A DNA stretch of 64,000 nt from Sphingomonas lycopersici (GCF_026130605.1 NZ_JANFAU010000001.1:731716-795715); one strand, 5' to 3'; counted from the stretch's first letter, positions 29,364-38,646 are shown. Notes: generated by a model from the letters alone, not told the origin. Program-made: numbers and translations.

Positions 29364-30845
29364 CTAAGCCGCCGCCTCGCTCTCGATCTGCATCACCTTC
29401 GTCTCCAGATACGGCATCAATCCTTCGACGCCGCCCTCGCGACCGACGCCAGACTGCTTGAATCCGCCGAACGGCAGGCTGAAATCGGCCTTCATGCCGT
29501 TGTGCCCGACATTGCCCGCGCGCAGCCGCCGGCCGATGCGATAGACCGCGTCGCGATCATTGGTGAGCACCGCGGAATTGAGGCCATAATCGCTGTCGTT
29601 GGCGATCTCGATCGCATGGTCGGCGTCGCGCGCGGCGATCAGCGTGAGGACGGGGCCGAAAATCTCTTCCCGCGCAATCGTCATCTGATTGTCGACCTCG
29701 GCGAACAGCGTCGGCTCGAAATAATAGCCGGTGGAAAGATGCGCGGGTCGCCCGCCGCCGGTCACCAGCCGCGCACCCTCGCGCTTGCCGGTTTCGACAT
29801 AATGTTCGATCCGTTCGAGCTGGCGCTTCATCGCGATCGGCCCCATTTCGGTCGCCGGGTCGAGCGGGGAGCCGATCCGCACCCGCTGCATCTCCGCCGC
29901 GATCGCCGCCGCGATGGCGTCGACGCGATGCGCCGGGACGATCGCGCGGCTCAGCATCGCGCAGACCTGGCCGGAAAGCACGGTGATCGTCCGCGCCAGG
30001 ATCGCGCCCGCGGCTTCGGCGGGCATGTCGTCGAGCACGATCGCGGGGGATTTCCCGCCCAGTTCCAGCGTGACGCGTGCGATCCGTTCCCCCGCGACGC
30101 TGGCGATGCGGCGGCCCGCGACGGTCGAGCCGGTGAAGCTGATCTTGTCGACGCCGCGATGCCGCACGAGGTGATCCGCCGCGTCGCGATGCGCCGGCAC
30201 GAGATTGAGTACGCCCGGCGGCAGTCCCGCCGCTGCCGCCGCCTCGGCGATCAGATAGGCCTCGAGCGGGGTTTCCGGCGCGGGCTTCATGATGACGGTG
30301 CAGCCGCAGATCAGCGCCGGGGCGATCTTCTGGATCATGATCGAATAGGGCATGTTCCACGGCGCGATCGCCGCGACCACGCCGACCGGTTCGCGCACCA
30401 GCACCGACAGATTGCCCGGGAGCGTAGAGGGGCGGCGCGTCTCCCATTCGTAACGCTCGCCGATATCGGCATAGCCGGCCAGCGTCTCGGTCCCCTGTGC
30501 GGCGGCGACCGGCGCGAACGAGGCGAGCGCGCCGATCTGCGCGACGAAGGCGGCGGCGAGCTCGGCCTGCCGGCCGCGCAAATGGTCGGCCATCCGGCGC
30601 AAAACGGCGGCGCGCTCGGCGACCGGCATCCGCGGCCACGGCCCGGCGTCGAACGCGTGACGCGCCGCGTCGACCGCCGCATCCATATCGGCCTCGCGCG
30701 CCTCGGCGACGATCGCGGCGAGCTGCTCGTTATGCGGGGAGACGATCGCGATCGTCCCGCCCGCGGCCGGCGCGATCCATTCGCCGTCGATGAACAGGCG
30801 GTCGGGGTGGGCGAGGCGGACGCCGTCGGGCTGGGTGTTGGCCAT
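29364..30845 (-). CDS. NAD(P)-dependent aldehyde dehydrogenase
   Basis: A 493-residue aldehyde dehydrogenase with catalytic Cys295 (SGQVCAML), general base Glu261 (LELGGKSP), the cofactor segment ISFTGSTVAGRR and the PWNMPYSI active-site loop. I chose the ATG at 30845 with GGAGAC upstream; a 30-residue in-frame extension has no family content. It follows the SnoaL-like gene by 29 bases under the motif B site at 31410, so it probably oxidises an aldehyde produced by the co-regulated oxygenase or dehydrogenase, for example vanillin or a side-chain aldehyde. The exact substrate cannot be told from sequence. Confidence 0.87.
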   Translation of the reverse strand: MANTQPDGVRLAHPDRLFIDGEWIAPAAGGTIAIVSPHNEQLAAIVAEAREADMDAAVDAARHAFDAGPWPRMPVAERAAVLRRMADHLRGRQAELAAAFVAQIGALASFAPVAAAQGTETLAGYADIGERYEWETRRPSTLPGNLSVLVREPVGVVAAIAPWNMPYSIMIQKIAPALICGCTVIMKPAPETPLEAYLIAEAAAAAGLPPGVLNLVPAHRDAADHLVRHRGVDKISFTGSTVAGRRIASVAGERIARVTLELGGKSPAIVLDDMPAEAAGAILARTITVLSGQVCAMLSRAIVPAHRVDAIAAAIAAEMQRVRIGSPLDPATEMGPIAMKRQLERIEHYVETGKREGARLVTGGGRPAHLSTGYYFEPTLFAEVDNQMTIAREEIFGPVLTLIAARDADHAIEIANDSDYGLNSAVLTNDRDAVYRIGRRLRAGNVGHNGMKADFSLPFGGFKQSGVGREGGVEGLMPYLETKVMQIESEAAA

Positions 30846-30874
30846 GCTGTCTCCGTGGGATCGGGTAATGCGTG

Positions 30875-31390
30875 TCAGTTGGCGGGCTGCTGCTGTCTGA
30901 TCCGCAGCGATTCGGGGCGCTTGCGCGGAGTCCACTCGCCCCGGCCGGGGAAGTTCTTCAGCACCTCACCGTCCCACAGCCGCACGGTGCGGCTGCGGAA
31001 GCGCCAGCGGCCGTCGGCGCCCTTCACCGCATGATCCTGATACCAGCCGGTGAAGCGCAGCAGATAGGGCGGCTCGCCGTCGCATTCGGTGACGAAGGCG
31101 AAGGCGCGCAGCCGCACGCTGCCGTCGTCCTGCGGCAGATATTGCACCTGCGTCACATGATGCTGGCGGCCGGGAAAGCCGGGGGCGTTGAAATAATGCG
31201 CGGCGAGCGCGCGGATGCCGTCATGCCCCTCCCACACGTCGGGGTCCTCGAACACTTCCTCCACCATCCGCGCATCGGCGGTGAAGCAGGCGACCAGCCC
31301 CTCGACATCGCCGGTATCGAGCGCCCAGCTATAGGCGGCGATCAGATCCTGCAGCGCGATACGATCTTCCAATGCCATGTCGGCCATCAT
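30875..31390 (-). CDS. SnoaL-like / NTF2-fold protein
   Basis: A 171-residue NTF2-fold protein, EDRIALQDLIAAYSWALDTGDVEGLVACFTADARM near the N-terminus, with a longer C-terminal tail than the relatives at 20778 and 21254. Such proteins resemble bile-acid dehydratase, scytalone dehydratase and dioxygenase beta subunits. I selected the ATG at 31390 after GGGAGAGG; a second ATG follows at once. It precedes the aldehyde dehydrogenase gene and diverges from the NmrA-like gene with motif B in the gap. It may dehydrate or isomerise a hydroxylated side-chain intermediate; this is inference. Confidence 0.72.
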   Translation of the reverse strand: MMADMALEDRIALQDLIAAYSWALDTGDVEGLVACFTADARMVEEVFEDPDVWEGHDGIRALAAHYFNAPGFPGRQHHVTQVQYLPQDDGSVRLRAFAFVTECDGEPPYLLRFTGWYQDHAVKGADGRWRFRSRTVRLWDGEVLKNFPGRGEWTPRKRPESLRIRQQQPAN

Positions 31391-31409
31391 CCTCTCCCTT
31401 GCCACAACA

Positions 31410-31427
31410 ATAACAATCGTTAGTATT
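31410..31427 (+). promoter_or_regulatory. Motif B operator between divergent SnoaL and NmrA-like genes
   Basis: ATAACAATCGTTAGTATT lies within a wider palindrome, ACAATA to TATTGT (31407-31429), centred in the 65-base gap between the starts at 31390 and 31456. One site can thus repress both the SnoaL-aldehyde dehydrogenase and the NmrA-PQQ dehydrogenase operons. Confidence 0.6.
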
Positions 31428-31455
31428 GTCGGCAAGAGTGGCAGGAGGGGATAAC

Positions 31456-32370
31456 GTGAAGATCGTGGTCACCGGCGCGTCCGGCGCCTTTGGCGGGGCG
31501 GCGGCGGCAATGTTGCTGGAACGGATCGCGCCGGGCGATCTGATCCTGCTGTCGCGCACCCCGGCGCGGCTGGCGGATTTCGCGGCGCGCGGCGCATCGG
31601 TGCGGCACGCCGATTTCGACGATCCGGCGACCTTGCCCGCCGCCTTCGCAGGCGCGGAACGGATGCTGCTGATCAGCACCGCGCGGGTCGGGAGCCGCGT
31701 CGGCCAGCATCGCAGCGCGGTGGCGGCGGCGGTCGCCGCCGGCGTGCGGCATATCGTCTACACCTCGCTCCTCGGGGCCGACGCGCCCGACAATCCGGCG
31801 ATCGTCAAGAACGATCACCGCGCGACCGAGGAAATCATCGAGGCATCCGGCGCGACGTGGACCTTCCTGCGCGACAGCCAATATGCCGAGGCGGTCGCGG
31901 GGCCGATGGTGATCCCCGTGTTGCTGTCGGGCCAGCCCAAGCCGGACAATTGCGGGGCGGGGCGGGTGGCGTTCGTGTCGCGCGACGATTGCGTCGCCAC
32001 CGCGGTCGGGGTGCTGACGCAGGGCGGCCACGAGAACCGCGCCTATGATCTCACCGGCCCCGAGCTGTTCACGATTCCCGAGGCGCTGGCGCTGGCGGGC
32101 GAGATTGCCGGGCGGCCGCTGGCGGTGGCGCCGACCGACGATCGGGGGATGTTCGCCTATTTCGATTCGCTCGGCGTGCCGCGGCATGCGTCGGACATCG
32201 TACCCGACGGCCCGATCCCGTGGAGCAGCGACGATATGGTGACGTTCGGCCAGTCGATCCGCGAGGGCTTCTTCGACCGCGTGACCGATCATGTCGCGCG
32301 GATCACCGGCCGCGCGCCCAAGACGCTGCGCGAGGTGATGCTGGCGCATCGCGCGAGCTGGCCGGCATGA
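31456..32370 (+). CDS. NmrA-like NAD(P)-binding protein (atypical SDR)
   Basis: A 304-residue Rossmann protein: VVTGASGAFGGAAAAMLLER is the dinucleotide motif, followed by ILLSRTPARL and VYTSLLGADAP. The pattern is the NmrA/QOR2/isoflavone-reductase-like group of atypical SDRs that lack a strict Tyr-x3-Lys. Members act as quinone or ether reductases or redox sensors. The start is GTG 31456 with GGAGGGG five bases upstream. Its TGA overlaps the ATG of the quinohemoprotein gene (ATGA). A reductase acting on a phenylpropanoid intermediate is plausible but unproven. Confidence 0.78.
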   Translation: MKIVVTGASGAFGGAAAAMLLERIAPGDLILLSRTPARLADFAARGASVRHADFDDPATLPAAFAGAERMLLISTARVGSRVGQHRSAVAAAVAAGVRHIVYTSLLGADAPDNPAIVKNDHRATEEIIEASGATWTFLRDSQYAEAVAGPMVIPVLLSGQPKPDNCGAGRVAFVSRDDCVATAVGVLTQGGHENRAYDLTGPELFTIPEALALAGEIAGRPLAVAPTDDRGMFAYFDSLGVPRHASDIVPDGPIPWSSDDMVTFGQSIREGFFDRVTDHVARITGRAPKTLREVMLAHRASWPA

Positions 32371-34553
32371 GGCGGGGGTGGATCGCCGCGCTGGCGCTGA
32401 TCGCCCTCGCCGGCTGCGCGCGGACCGGCACCGACACCGCCGCCGGGGCGGGGGACGACTGGCCCACCCCGGGCGGGGATGCGGGGAAGACGCATTTCTC
32501 CCGCCTCGGCGAGATCACCCCGGCGAATGTCGGCACGCTCGGCTTCGCCTGGGCCTATGATCTCGGCACCGGGCGCGGGCAGGAAGCGACCCCGGTGGTG
32601 ATCGACGGGGTGATGTACACCAGCGGCCAGGCCGGGCGCGTCTATGCGCTCGATGCGACGAGCGGGCGGGAATTGTGGAGCTTCACCCCCGATCTCGACA
32701 TGCAGGCGGCGCGCGCCGCGTGTTGCGACATGGTCAATCGCGGGGTCGCGGTGGCGGCGGGCAAGGTGATCGTCGGGGCGCTCGACGGCTGGCTCTATGC
32801 GCTCGACGCCAAGACGGGGAAGGTCGCGTGGAAGGCCGATACGATCACCGATCGTACGCGCGGCTATACGATCACCGGCGCGCCCGAAGTGGCCGGCGAT
32901 CTGGTGGTGATCGGCAATGCCGGCGCGGAATATGACACGCGCGGCTATGTCACCGCCTATCGCATCGCCGACGGCAAGACGGCGTGGCGTTTCTTCACCG
33001 TCCCGCACGATCCGAAACAGGGGCCGCAGGAAAGCCCCGCGCTGGATGCCGCTCTCAAGACATGGGATCCGGCGAGCCGCTGGGATATCGGCGGCGGCGG
33101 CACCGCCTGGGATGCGATCGCTTATGATGCGGCGGCCGACACGCTCTATGTCGGCGTGGGCAACGGCGGGCCATATTCGATCGCCGAGCGGTCGCCGAAG
33201 GGCGGGGACAATCTCTATCTCTCCTCGATCGTCGCGCTCGACCGCAAGAGCGGGCGGCTGAAATGGCATTATCAGGAGACGCCCGGCGACAGCTGGGACT
33301 ATACCGCGACCCAGCCGATGATCCTCACCGAGCTGACGGTGGACGGGCGCCGTCGCCCGGTGATCATCCACGCGCCGAAGAACGGCTTCCTCTATGTGAT
33401 CGATCGCGAGACGGGAAAGCCGCTGGCGGCCAATGCGCTGGTGCGGACGAGCTGGGCATCGGGCTATGACCTTAAGACCGGGCGGCCGCGGCTGACCCCG
33501 GCGGGATCGGCATATTGGCAGGGGCCGAAGATCGTCTTCCCCGGCTCGCCCGGTGCGCGCAACTGGATGCCGGGGGCGTGGGATCCGGCGCGCAGGCTGT
33601 ATTTCGCCTCGGTGCTCGACATGGGCAATCTGATCTTCCCGACGGTCAGCGGCGCGCCGCCGCGCCGCGCGAAGGCGCTCAACACCGGCGCGGCGCTGAT
33701 CTTCACCCCCGATCTCGTCGAGGCGCTCCCCACGCTGCCGCCGCCGGTGCGCGCCGCGGTGGAGGCATTGCCGGAGATGAAATGGGTGCGCGAAAAGCCC
33801 TATTCGGCGGAAATCCGCGCGATCGACCCGCTCACCGGCAAGACACGCTGGGCGGTGCCCACCGGCGGGTGGCAGGATCGCGGCGGCGTGCTCGCCACCG
33901 CGAGCGGGCTGGTGTTCCACGGCATGCTCGACGGCCGGCTGGTCGCGCGCGATGCCGGCACCGGGCGGGCGCTGAAGGCGATCGATACCGGCAGCTCGAT
34001 CATGGCCGCGCCGATGACCTATCGCGTAAAGGGGGTGCAATATGTCGCGGTCGCGACCGGCTTCGGTGGCGGGGGCTGGCCTTATGTGCCCGATTATTCG
34101 GCGGCCTATCGCTACGGCAATGCCAATCGGCTGATCGTCTTCAAGCTCGGCGGCGGGGCGGTGCCCAAGCCAGCGCCCTCACCGCCGCTGGAGGTCGCGC
34201 CCGCGCCGCCGCCGCAGGCCGCCGGCACCACCCCGGCGGTGATCGCGCACGGGCAGCAAATATTCTTCCAGAATTGCGCGATCTGCCATTCCAACCAGCC
34301 GCGCTCCACCGCCCCCGATCTGCGGCGGCTGGACGGCGCAGTGCATGCGATGTTCGACCGCATCGTGCTGGAAGGCGCGCTCAAGGACGCCGGGATGCCG
34401 CGCTGGGACGACGTGCTGACGAAGGCGGACGCCGCCGCCGTCCACGCTTATCTCAAGGAGATGCAGGCCAAGACCCGCATGCGCGAACTCGCGCTGAAAC
34501 GCGCCGGCAAACCGCTCGACAGCCGCAGCCTCGCGATCCTGTCGAATTATTAG
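32367..34553 (+). CDS. PQQ-dependent quinohemoprotein alcohol dehydrogenase, lipoprotein
   Basis: A 728-residue periplasmic enzyme. A lipobox ends at Cys17 (LIALAGC), so it is probably membrane-anchored. An eight-bladed PQQ propeller follows, with the adjacent cysteines Cys119-Cys120 that form the characteristic vicinal disulfide, and the active-site block PGDSWDYTATQ. A Pro-rich linker leads to a cytochrome c domain with heme site CAICH (637-641) and a likely Met677 ligand. It oxidises alcohols and passes electrons through heme to the respiratory chain. Known relatives include type II alcohol dehydrogenases and polyvinyl/polyethylene glycol dehydrogenases. It is coupled to the NmrA-like gene and under motif B, suggesting an aromatic side-chain alcohol as substrate. 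Confidence 0.9.
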   Translation: MRRGWIAALALIALAGCARTGTDTAAGAGDDWPTPGGDAGKTHFSRLGEITPANVGTLGFAWAYDLGTGRGQEATPVVIDGVMYTSGQAGRVYALDATSGRELWSFTPDLDMQAARAACCDMVNRGVAVAAGKVIVGALDGWLYALDAKTGKVAWKADTITDRTRGYTITGAPEVAGDLVVIGNAGAEYDTRGYVTAYRIADGKTAWRFFTVPHDPKQGPQESPALDAALKTWDPASRWDIGGGGTAWDAIAYDAAADTLYVGVGNGGPYSIAERSPKGGDNLYLSSIVALDRKSGRLKWHYQETPGDSWDYTATQPMILTELTVDGRRRPVIIHAPKNGFLYVIDRETGKPLAANALVRTSWASGYDLKTGRPRLTPAGSAYWQGPKIVFPGSPGARNWMPGAWDPARRLYFASVLDMGNLIFPTVSGAPPRRAKALNTGAALIFTPDLVEALPTLPPPVRAAVEALPEMKWVREKPYSAEIRAIDPLTGKTRWAVPTGGWQDRGGVLATASGLVFHGMLDGRLVARDAGTGRALKAIDTGSSIMAAPMTYRVKGVQYVAVATGFGGGGWPYVPDYSAAYRYGNANRLIVFKLGGGAVPKPAPSPPLEVAPAPPPQAAGTTPAVIAHGQQIFFQNCAICHSNQPRSTAPDLRRLDGAVHAMFDRIVLEGALKDAGMPRWDDVLTKADAAAVHAYLKEMQAKTRMRELALKRAGKPLDSRSLAILSNY

Positions 34554-34601
34554 CGTACCGTGGCGAGGGCTTAATCGGGGTCACGTCCAGTCCTCGCTGG
34601 G

Positions 34602-34701
34602 CTCCCGCCTTCGCGGGGACACAAGATGCAGACTACCACCCCGGCGAAGGCCGGGGTCCAGCATCGGGCCGGTCGTGACTGGCCCCCGGCCTGCGCCGGG
34701 G
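34602..34701. repeat. Cluster of three short GC-rich hairpins
   Basis: The 222-base gap between the PQQ dehydrogenase stop and the aldehyde dehydrogenase stop holds three similar dyads: around CTCCCGCCTTCGCGGGGAC (34602-34620), ACCCCGGCGAAGGCCGGGGT (34638-34657, perfect) and CCCCGGCCTGCGCCGGGG (34684-34701). They are variants of one unit in alternating orientation, of the sort scattered between convergent genes in sphingomonads. Nothing else is visible in the gap. Confidence 0.6.
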
Positions 34702-34775
34702 AGGATCCACATTCCGCACATGATCTCCGGTCGAACCGATACCCGTCCTCTTCAGGGGAGGGGTTCTCGCGCCGG

Positions 34776-36203
34776 CTACGCCGGCAGTTTCCCGATCACC
34801 GATTTCACCTCGAGGAATTCCTCCAGCCCGAATTTGCCGAATTCGCGCCCGTTGCCCGATTGCTTATACCCGCCGAACGGCATGTCGAAGGCGAGCCCGC
34901 CGGCGTTGACGAACACCGCGCCGGCGCGCAGCTTGCCGACGATCGTCTTCGCCTTCGCCGGATCGCCCGCGATATAGGCGCCGAGCCCGTAAGGCGTATC
35001 GTTGGCGATGCGGATCGCGTCGGCCTCGTCCTCATAGGGCATGATCACCAGCACCGGGCCGAAAATCTCCTCGCGCGCGACGGTCATCTCGGGGGTGACA
35101 TTGGCGAAGACGGTGGGCTTCACATAATAGCCGATGTCGTGCCCGTCGGGCCGGCCGGGGCCGCCGGCCGCGACGGTCGCGCCCTCGTCGATGCCCTGCT
35201 GGATCAGGCGCTGGATGCGTTCCCATTGGCGCTGGTTGACCAACGGGCCGATATGGTCGCCCTCGGCCAGCGGATCGCCGACCGGCTTGGCGGCGAATAT
35301 CTCGCCCACGATCCGCGCCGCCTCGTCATGCTGCGAGCGGTGGACCAGCATCCGCGTCGGCGCGACGCAGCTTTGCCCCGAGTTGAGCAGCACCCCGCCC
35401 GCGCCGCCGGGCAGCGCCTGATCGAGCGGCGCGCCTTCGAGGATGATATTGGGGGATTTGCCGCCCAGCTCCTGCGCGACGCGCTTCACCGTGTCGGCGG
35501 CGTTCTTGGCCACCGCGATTCCGGCGCGGGTCGAGCCGGTGAAGCTCACCATATCGATATCGGGATGCCGCGCCAGTGCGGTGCCGACACCCTCGCCGTC
35601 GCCCTGCACCAGGTTGAAGACGCCCGCCGGCACCCCCGCCGCGTCGATCACCTCGGCGAAGATCGCGGCGGAGCCGGGGGCTTCCTCGGAGGGCTTGAGG
35701 ATCATCGTGCAGCCGGCGGCGAGCGCCGGGCCGACCTTGGCGACGATCTGGTTCATCGGCCAGTTCCACGGCGTGATCAGCGCCACCACCCCGATCGGCT
35801 CGCGCACCACCAGATTGTCGCCGATCGCCTCGGCGAAGTCATATTCCTCGAGCGCCTTGAGCGCATTGGCGAGATGCCCCAGCCCCGAGCCGGCCTGCGC
35901 CGTCCGCGCCACGCTGATCGGGCATCCCATCTCGATCGCGATCGCCTCGGCGATGTCGGGGATGCGCTTCTGATATTCCTCGATCACCCGCTGGAGCAGC
36001 GCGATGCGATCGGCCTTGCTCGTCTGGCTGAAGCTGTCGAAGGCGCGGCGCGCGGCGACGACCGCATCGTCGACATCGGCCGCGGTGCCGAGCACGATCT
36101 CGCTCGCAGGCTGCTCGGTCGCGGGGTTGATGACGATGTGGCGGCGCCCGCCCTTGCTGTCGGTCCAGCGGCCGTCGATATAAAGCTGCGGATAGCTCTT
36201 CAT
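34776..36203 (-). CDS. NAD(P)-dependent aldehyde dehydrogenase
   Basis: A 475-residue aldehyde dehydrogenase with catalytic Cys279 (NSGQSCVAPT), Glu245 (QELGGKSP), VSFTGSTRAG in the cofactor domain and PWNWPMNQ in the active-site loop. I chose the ATG at 36203; an 82-codon upstream extension runs into the ligG gene and is not homologous. It is third in the order ligF, ligG, aldehyde dehydrogenase, 26 bases after ligG. In SYK-6 the ether-cleavage product beta-hydroxypropiovanillone is oxidised through an aldehyde to vanilloyl acetate, so this enzyme could supply that second step. That role is inferred from position. Confidence 0.87.
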   Translation of the reverse strand: MKSYPQLYIDGRWTDSKGGRRHIVINPATEQPASEIVLGTAADVDDAVVAARRAFDSFSQTSKADRIALLQRVIEEYQKRIPDIAEAIAIEMGCPISVARTAQAGSGLGHLANALKALEEYDFAEAIGDNLVVREPIGVVALITPWNWPMNQIVAKVGPALAAGCTMILKPSEEAPGSAAIFAEVIDAAGVPAGVFNLVQGDGEGVGTALARHPDIDMVSFTGSTRAGIAVAKNAADTVKRVAQELGGKSPNIILEGAPLDQALPGGAGGVLLNSGQSCVAPTRMLVHRSQHDEAARIVGEIFAAKPVGDPLAEGDHIGPLVNQRQWERIQRLIQQGIDEGATVAAGGPGRPDGHDIGYYVKPTVFANVTPEMTVAREEIFGPVLVIMPYEDEADAIRIANDTPYGLGAYIAGDPAKAKTIVGKLRAGAVFVNAGGLAFDMPFGGYKQSGNGREFGKFGLEEFLEVKSVIGKLPA

Positions 36204-36229
36204 GTCATGGTCCTCGAAAAGAAAAGGGA

Positions 36230-37051
36230 TCAGGCCGGGAGCAGGCCAAGCTCGGCGTCGGTGGCGGGCGGGCCCCATTTGTCGCGCGGCGGCATCGGGC
36301 GCGTGTCCCACGCCGGATCGAGCGTGAAGCTCGATAGCGCGCGGCCCTCGGGGATGCGGCCGTTGCCGCAACCCTGGGTGTAATCGTAATAGAGCGTCAT
36401 CAACTCGCGGTGGCTGTGGTGCCGCTGCGCCGCGGGATGCGAAAGGCACGCCTCGCGCCAGCGCAGGACGCGCGTCAACTGTGCGGGGACCGCGTATTCC
36501 TCATAATATTCCAGGAACCACAGCCGCTTGAACATCGGCGTGAATGCCACCTCGGCCCAGCCGAAGCGATCGAACAGGAAATCGCGATCGGGGGCATAAT
36601 GGCGGAGGAAATCGTCCAGCCGGGCATATTGCGCATCCACCTCGGCGCGATGCTCGGCGCGCTTCGCCGCATCGCGGTTGAGGATCATGCGATAGCCCGC
36701 GCCGGTGAATTGCCCGTCGGTCGCGCACAGCATCGCCTCGACGGCATGTTCGAAGGGATCGCGCCGCGCCACCGGGCGCTCGGGGAAGCGATCCTCGATA
36801 TAGCGCATGATGACCATGCTTTCCTTCAGCGTCTCGCCATTCTCCAGCTCGAGCGCGGGCAGCGCGGTGGTGCCGCGCGTGCGGCGCAGCAGCCAGTCGG
36901 GGCGCGGGCGGGAGATGTCGATCTCGTGATCGGCCATCACGTCGCCCAGCCCCTTGAGATCGAGCAGCAGCTCGACCCGCTCGGAAAAGGGGCAGCCGGG
37001 GATGTGATACATGCGCAGCGCGCCGGTCGCGGGTTCGTCGTTCCAGGCCAT
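36230..37051 (-). CDS. ligG: Glutathione lyase LigG (thioether-cleaving GST)
   Basis: A 273-residue Omega-like GST closely matching LigG of Sphingobium SYK-6 as I recall it. YHIPGCPFSERVE contains catalytic Cys20, equivalent to Cys15 of LigG. The shared blocks continue with DISRPRPDWLL, GAGYRMILNRD, FTPMFKRLWFLEYYE, YYDYTQG-GNGRIPEGR and the C-terminal RPMPPRDKWG with ATDAELGL. LigG removes glutathione from the thioether made by LigF, giving beta-hydroxypropiovanillone and GSSG. The start is the ATG at 37051 with GAGGAGCG upstream; it lies 9 bases after ligF. The N-terminal extension of five residues relative to SYK-6 is trivial. Confidence 0.93.
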   Translation of the reverse strand: MAWNDEPATGALRMYHIPGCPFSERVELLLDLKGLGDVMADHEIDISRPRPDWLLRRTRGTTALPALELENGETLKESMVIMRYIEDRFPERPVARRDPFEHAVEAMLCATDGQFTGAGYRMILNRDAAKRAEHRAEVDAQYARLDDFLRHYAPDRDFLFDRFGWAEVAFTPMFKRLWFLEYYEEYAVPAQLTRVLRWREACLSHPAAQRHHSHRELMTLYYDYTQGCGNGRIPEGRALSSFTLDPAWDTRPMPPRDKWGPPATDAELGLLPA

Positions 37052-37060
37052 CGTCGCTCC

Positions 37061-37819
37061 TCAGGCAGCAGGCGCGGGCGCCGGCCGGCGATCGGGCATT
37101 TCGGTCTGCGAGCGGGCGAACATCTCGCGCGCGGCAGGGCGCGCGTTGATCCGCTCGATCCACGCCACCAGATGCGGCGTCGCCTCGCGGTTGACGATAT
37201 CGGCATAGCCGTGCTGCATCCCGTTGGCGACCGCGAAATTGCAGATATCGGCGAGCGTATATTGGTCGCCCGCCAGCCATTCGCTTTCCGACAGGCGCTT
37301 CTCCAGCCGGTCGATCGAGAAGCGGATCTTGCGCATCTCCTCGTCGAGCACCTCTTTGGGAAAACCGGCGCGCGCGTTGCGCCATTTCACCTGCTGCTCG
37401 ACGACGGGGATGCGCTTCACCTTCTCCTCGAATTCCTCGTCGGACAAGGCGCGCGCCATCGGGCCGATCATCCGTTCCCAGCCGATCGTCGAGACGCACC
37501 AGCAGAAATATTCGTCGACCCATTTGGTCCACACGCGCATCTCGGCGATCGCCAGCGGGTCGGTCGGGCGCAGCCGCGGCGCATCGGGGAAGGCGTCTTC
37601 CAGATATTCGCAGATCACGGTCGATTCGGTGACGATATGGCCATCGTGATCGAGCGCCGGCACCTGCCCGCGCGGGTTGATCCGCTTGAACCAATCCTCG
37701 TGATGCTCGAACCGGCGCGGATCGATGAAGCGCGGCGTGAATGCCAGCCCCTTCTCGTAGAGCGCGAGCAGCGGCTTCAACGAATTGGCCGCCGGCCCGA
37801 AGCTGTAGAGCGTCAACAT
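37061..37819 (-). CDS. ligF: Beta-etherase LigF (glutathione S-transferase)
   Basis: A 252-residue GST with the LigF signature blocks: LTLYSFGPAANSLKPLLALY (Ser13 in the thiol-activating position), INPRGQVPAL, VTESTVICEYLEDAFP, MRVWTKWVDEYFCWCVSTIGW and LADICNFAVANG. LigF attacks the beta-carbon of one enantiomer of alpha-keto beta-O-4 lignin dimers with glutathione, releasing guaiacol and a glutathione conjugate. I chose the ATG at 37819; the in-frame extension to 37954 overlaps the control region. It heads a minus-strand operon with ligG and an aldehyde dehydrogenase and diverges from the Nu-class GST gene. No ligE or ligP gene is in the window, so the opposite enantiomer must be handled elsewhere or by the GST pair at 49990-51512. 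Confidence 0.93.
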   Translation of the reverse strand: MLTLYSFGPAANSLKPLLALYEKGLAFTPRFIDPRRFEHHEDWFKRINPRGQVPALDHDGHIVTESTVICEYLEDAFPDAPRLRPTDPLAIAEMRVWTKWVDEYFCWCVSTIGWERMIGPMARALSDEEFEEKVKRIPVVEQQVKWRNARAGFPKEVLDEEMRKIRFSIDRLEKRLSESEWLAGDQYTLADICNFAVANGMQHGYADIVNREATPHLVAWIERINARPAAREMFARSQTEMPDRRPAPAPAA

Positions 37820-37889
37820 CGGCGCTTGTTCCTCTCCAATTATCGGCACCGGGGTGGCGGGCAGGCGCGCGTGCCGCAAGTCATGTGGC

Positions 37890-37898
37890 GATACTATC
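37890..37898. promoter_or_regulatory. Small palindrome in the ligF / Nu-GST divergent promoter region
   Basis: The 158-base gap between the two divergent starts contains GATACTATC, a perfect odd-centred 9-bp palindrome flanked by GGC and AGCC. None of motifs A, B or C is clearly present here, so this locus appears to be controlled separately from the neighbouring clusters. The site is short and could be chance. Confidence 0.2.
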
Positions 37899-37977
37899 AG
37901 CCCCAATGACAGCATATCCGCTGCGCTTGCCCGGGCCCTGGGGGGATGCTTCATCGTGACGACTTGCGGAGAGAAAC

Positions 37978-38646
37978 ATGCTCGAACTGCTGACCTCGGA
38001 AACGCCGAACGGCTGGAAGGCCGCGATCATGCTGGAGGAGCTCGGCGTGCCTTATAAGGTGACGCCGATCTCGCTCACCGATCGCGTGCAGAAAGAGGAT
38101 TGGTATGTCGCGCTCAATCCCAATGGGCGCATCCCGACCCTGGTCGATCACGATGCGGGCGGCTTCGCGGTGTTCGAATCCGGGGCGATCCTGATCTATC
38201 TGGCGGAAAAGTTCGGCCGCTTCCTGCCCGCCGACGCGCAAGGACGCAGCACCGTCATCCAATGGGTGATGTGGCAGATGGCGGGGCTCGGGCCGATGAT
38301 GGGGCAGGCGACCGTCTTCAACCGCTATTTCGAGGAAAAGCTGCCGGCGGTGATCGATCGCTATGTGCGCGAGAGCCGGCGGTTGCTGGAGGTGATGGAT
38401 GCGCGGCTCGCCACCCGCGACTATCTCGCGGGGGAATATTCGATCGCCGACATCGCCTGTTTCCCCTGGGTGCGCGGGGCGGACTGGGCACAGATACCGA
38501 TCGACGGGCTCGATCATCTGCAACGCTGGCGCGATACGATCGCGGCGCGTCCCGCGGTCCAGCGCGGGCTCAACGTCCCCGAACCGCCCAAGCCCGAGGA
38601 GATGGAGGCGAAAACGGTGAAACAGGGCCGGAATATCCTGGCGTGA
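37978..38646 (+). CDS. Nu-class glutathione S-transferase, candidate glutathione lyase
   Basis: A 222-residue GST of the YfcG/YghU (Nu) type: LLTSETPNGWKAAIMLEELG carries the Thr-x-Asn glutathione site (Thr6, Pro10, Asn11 region), followed by ALNPNGRIPTLVDHD, ESGAILIYLAEK and QWVMWQMAGLGPMMGQ. Nu GSTs bind two GSH or GSSG. A Nu-class enzyme of Novosphingobium aromaticivorans was reported to remove glutathione from both enantiomers of the lignin-ether conjugate, and this gene sits divergent from ligF-ligG, so the same task is likely here. GGAGAGAAAC precedes the ATG. The TGA overlaps the GTG of the CmcJ-like gene. With ligG this gives two parallel deglutathionylation routes. Confidence 0.85.
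   Translation: MLELLTSETPNGWKAAIMLEELGVPYKVTPISLTDRVQKEDWYVALNPNGRIPTLVDHDAGGFAVFESGAILIYLAEKFGRFLPADAQGRSTVIQWVMWQMAGLGPMMGQATVFNRYFEEKLPAVIDRYVRESRRLLEVMDARLATRDYLAGEYSIADIACFPWVRGADWAQIPIDGLDHLQRWRDTIAARPAVQRGLNVPEPPKPEEMEAKTVKQGRNILA

Noticed and set aside
38100..38642. N-terminal extension of the CmcJ-like protein through the GST gene
   Set aside because: It is out of frame with the GST, which has clear Nu-class motifs; the GTGA overlap at 38643 gives a normal start.
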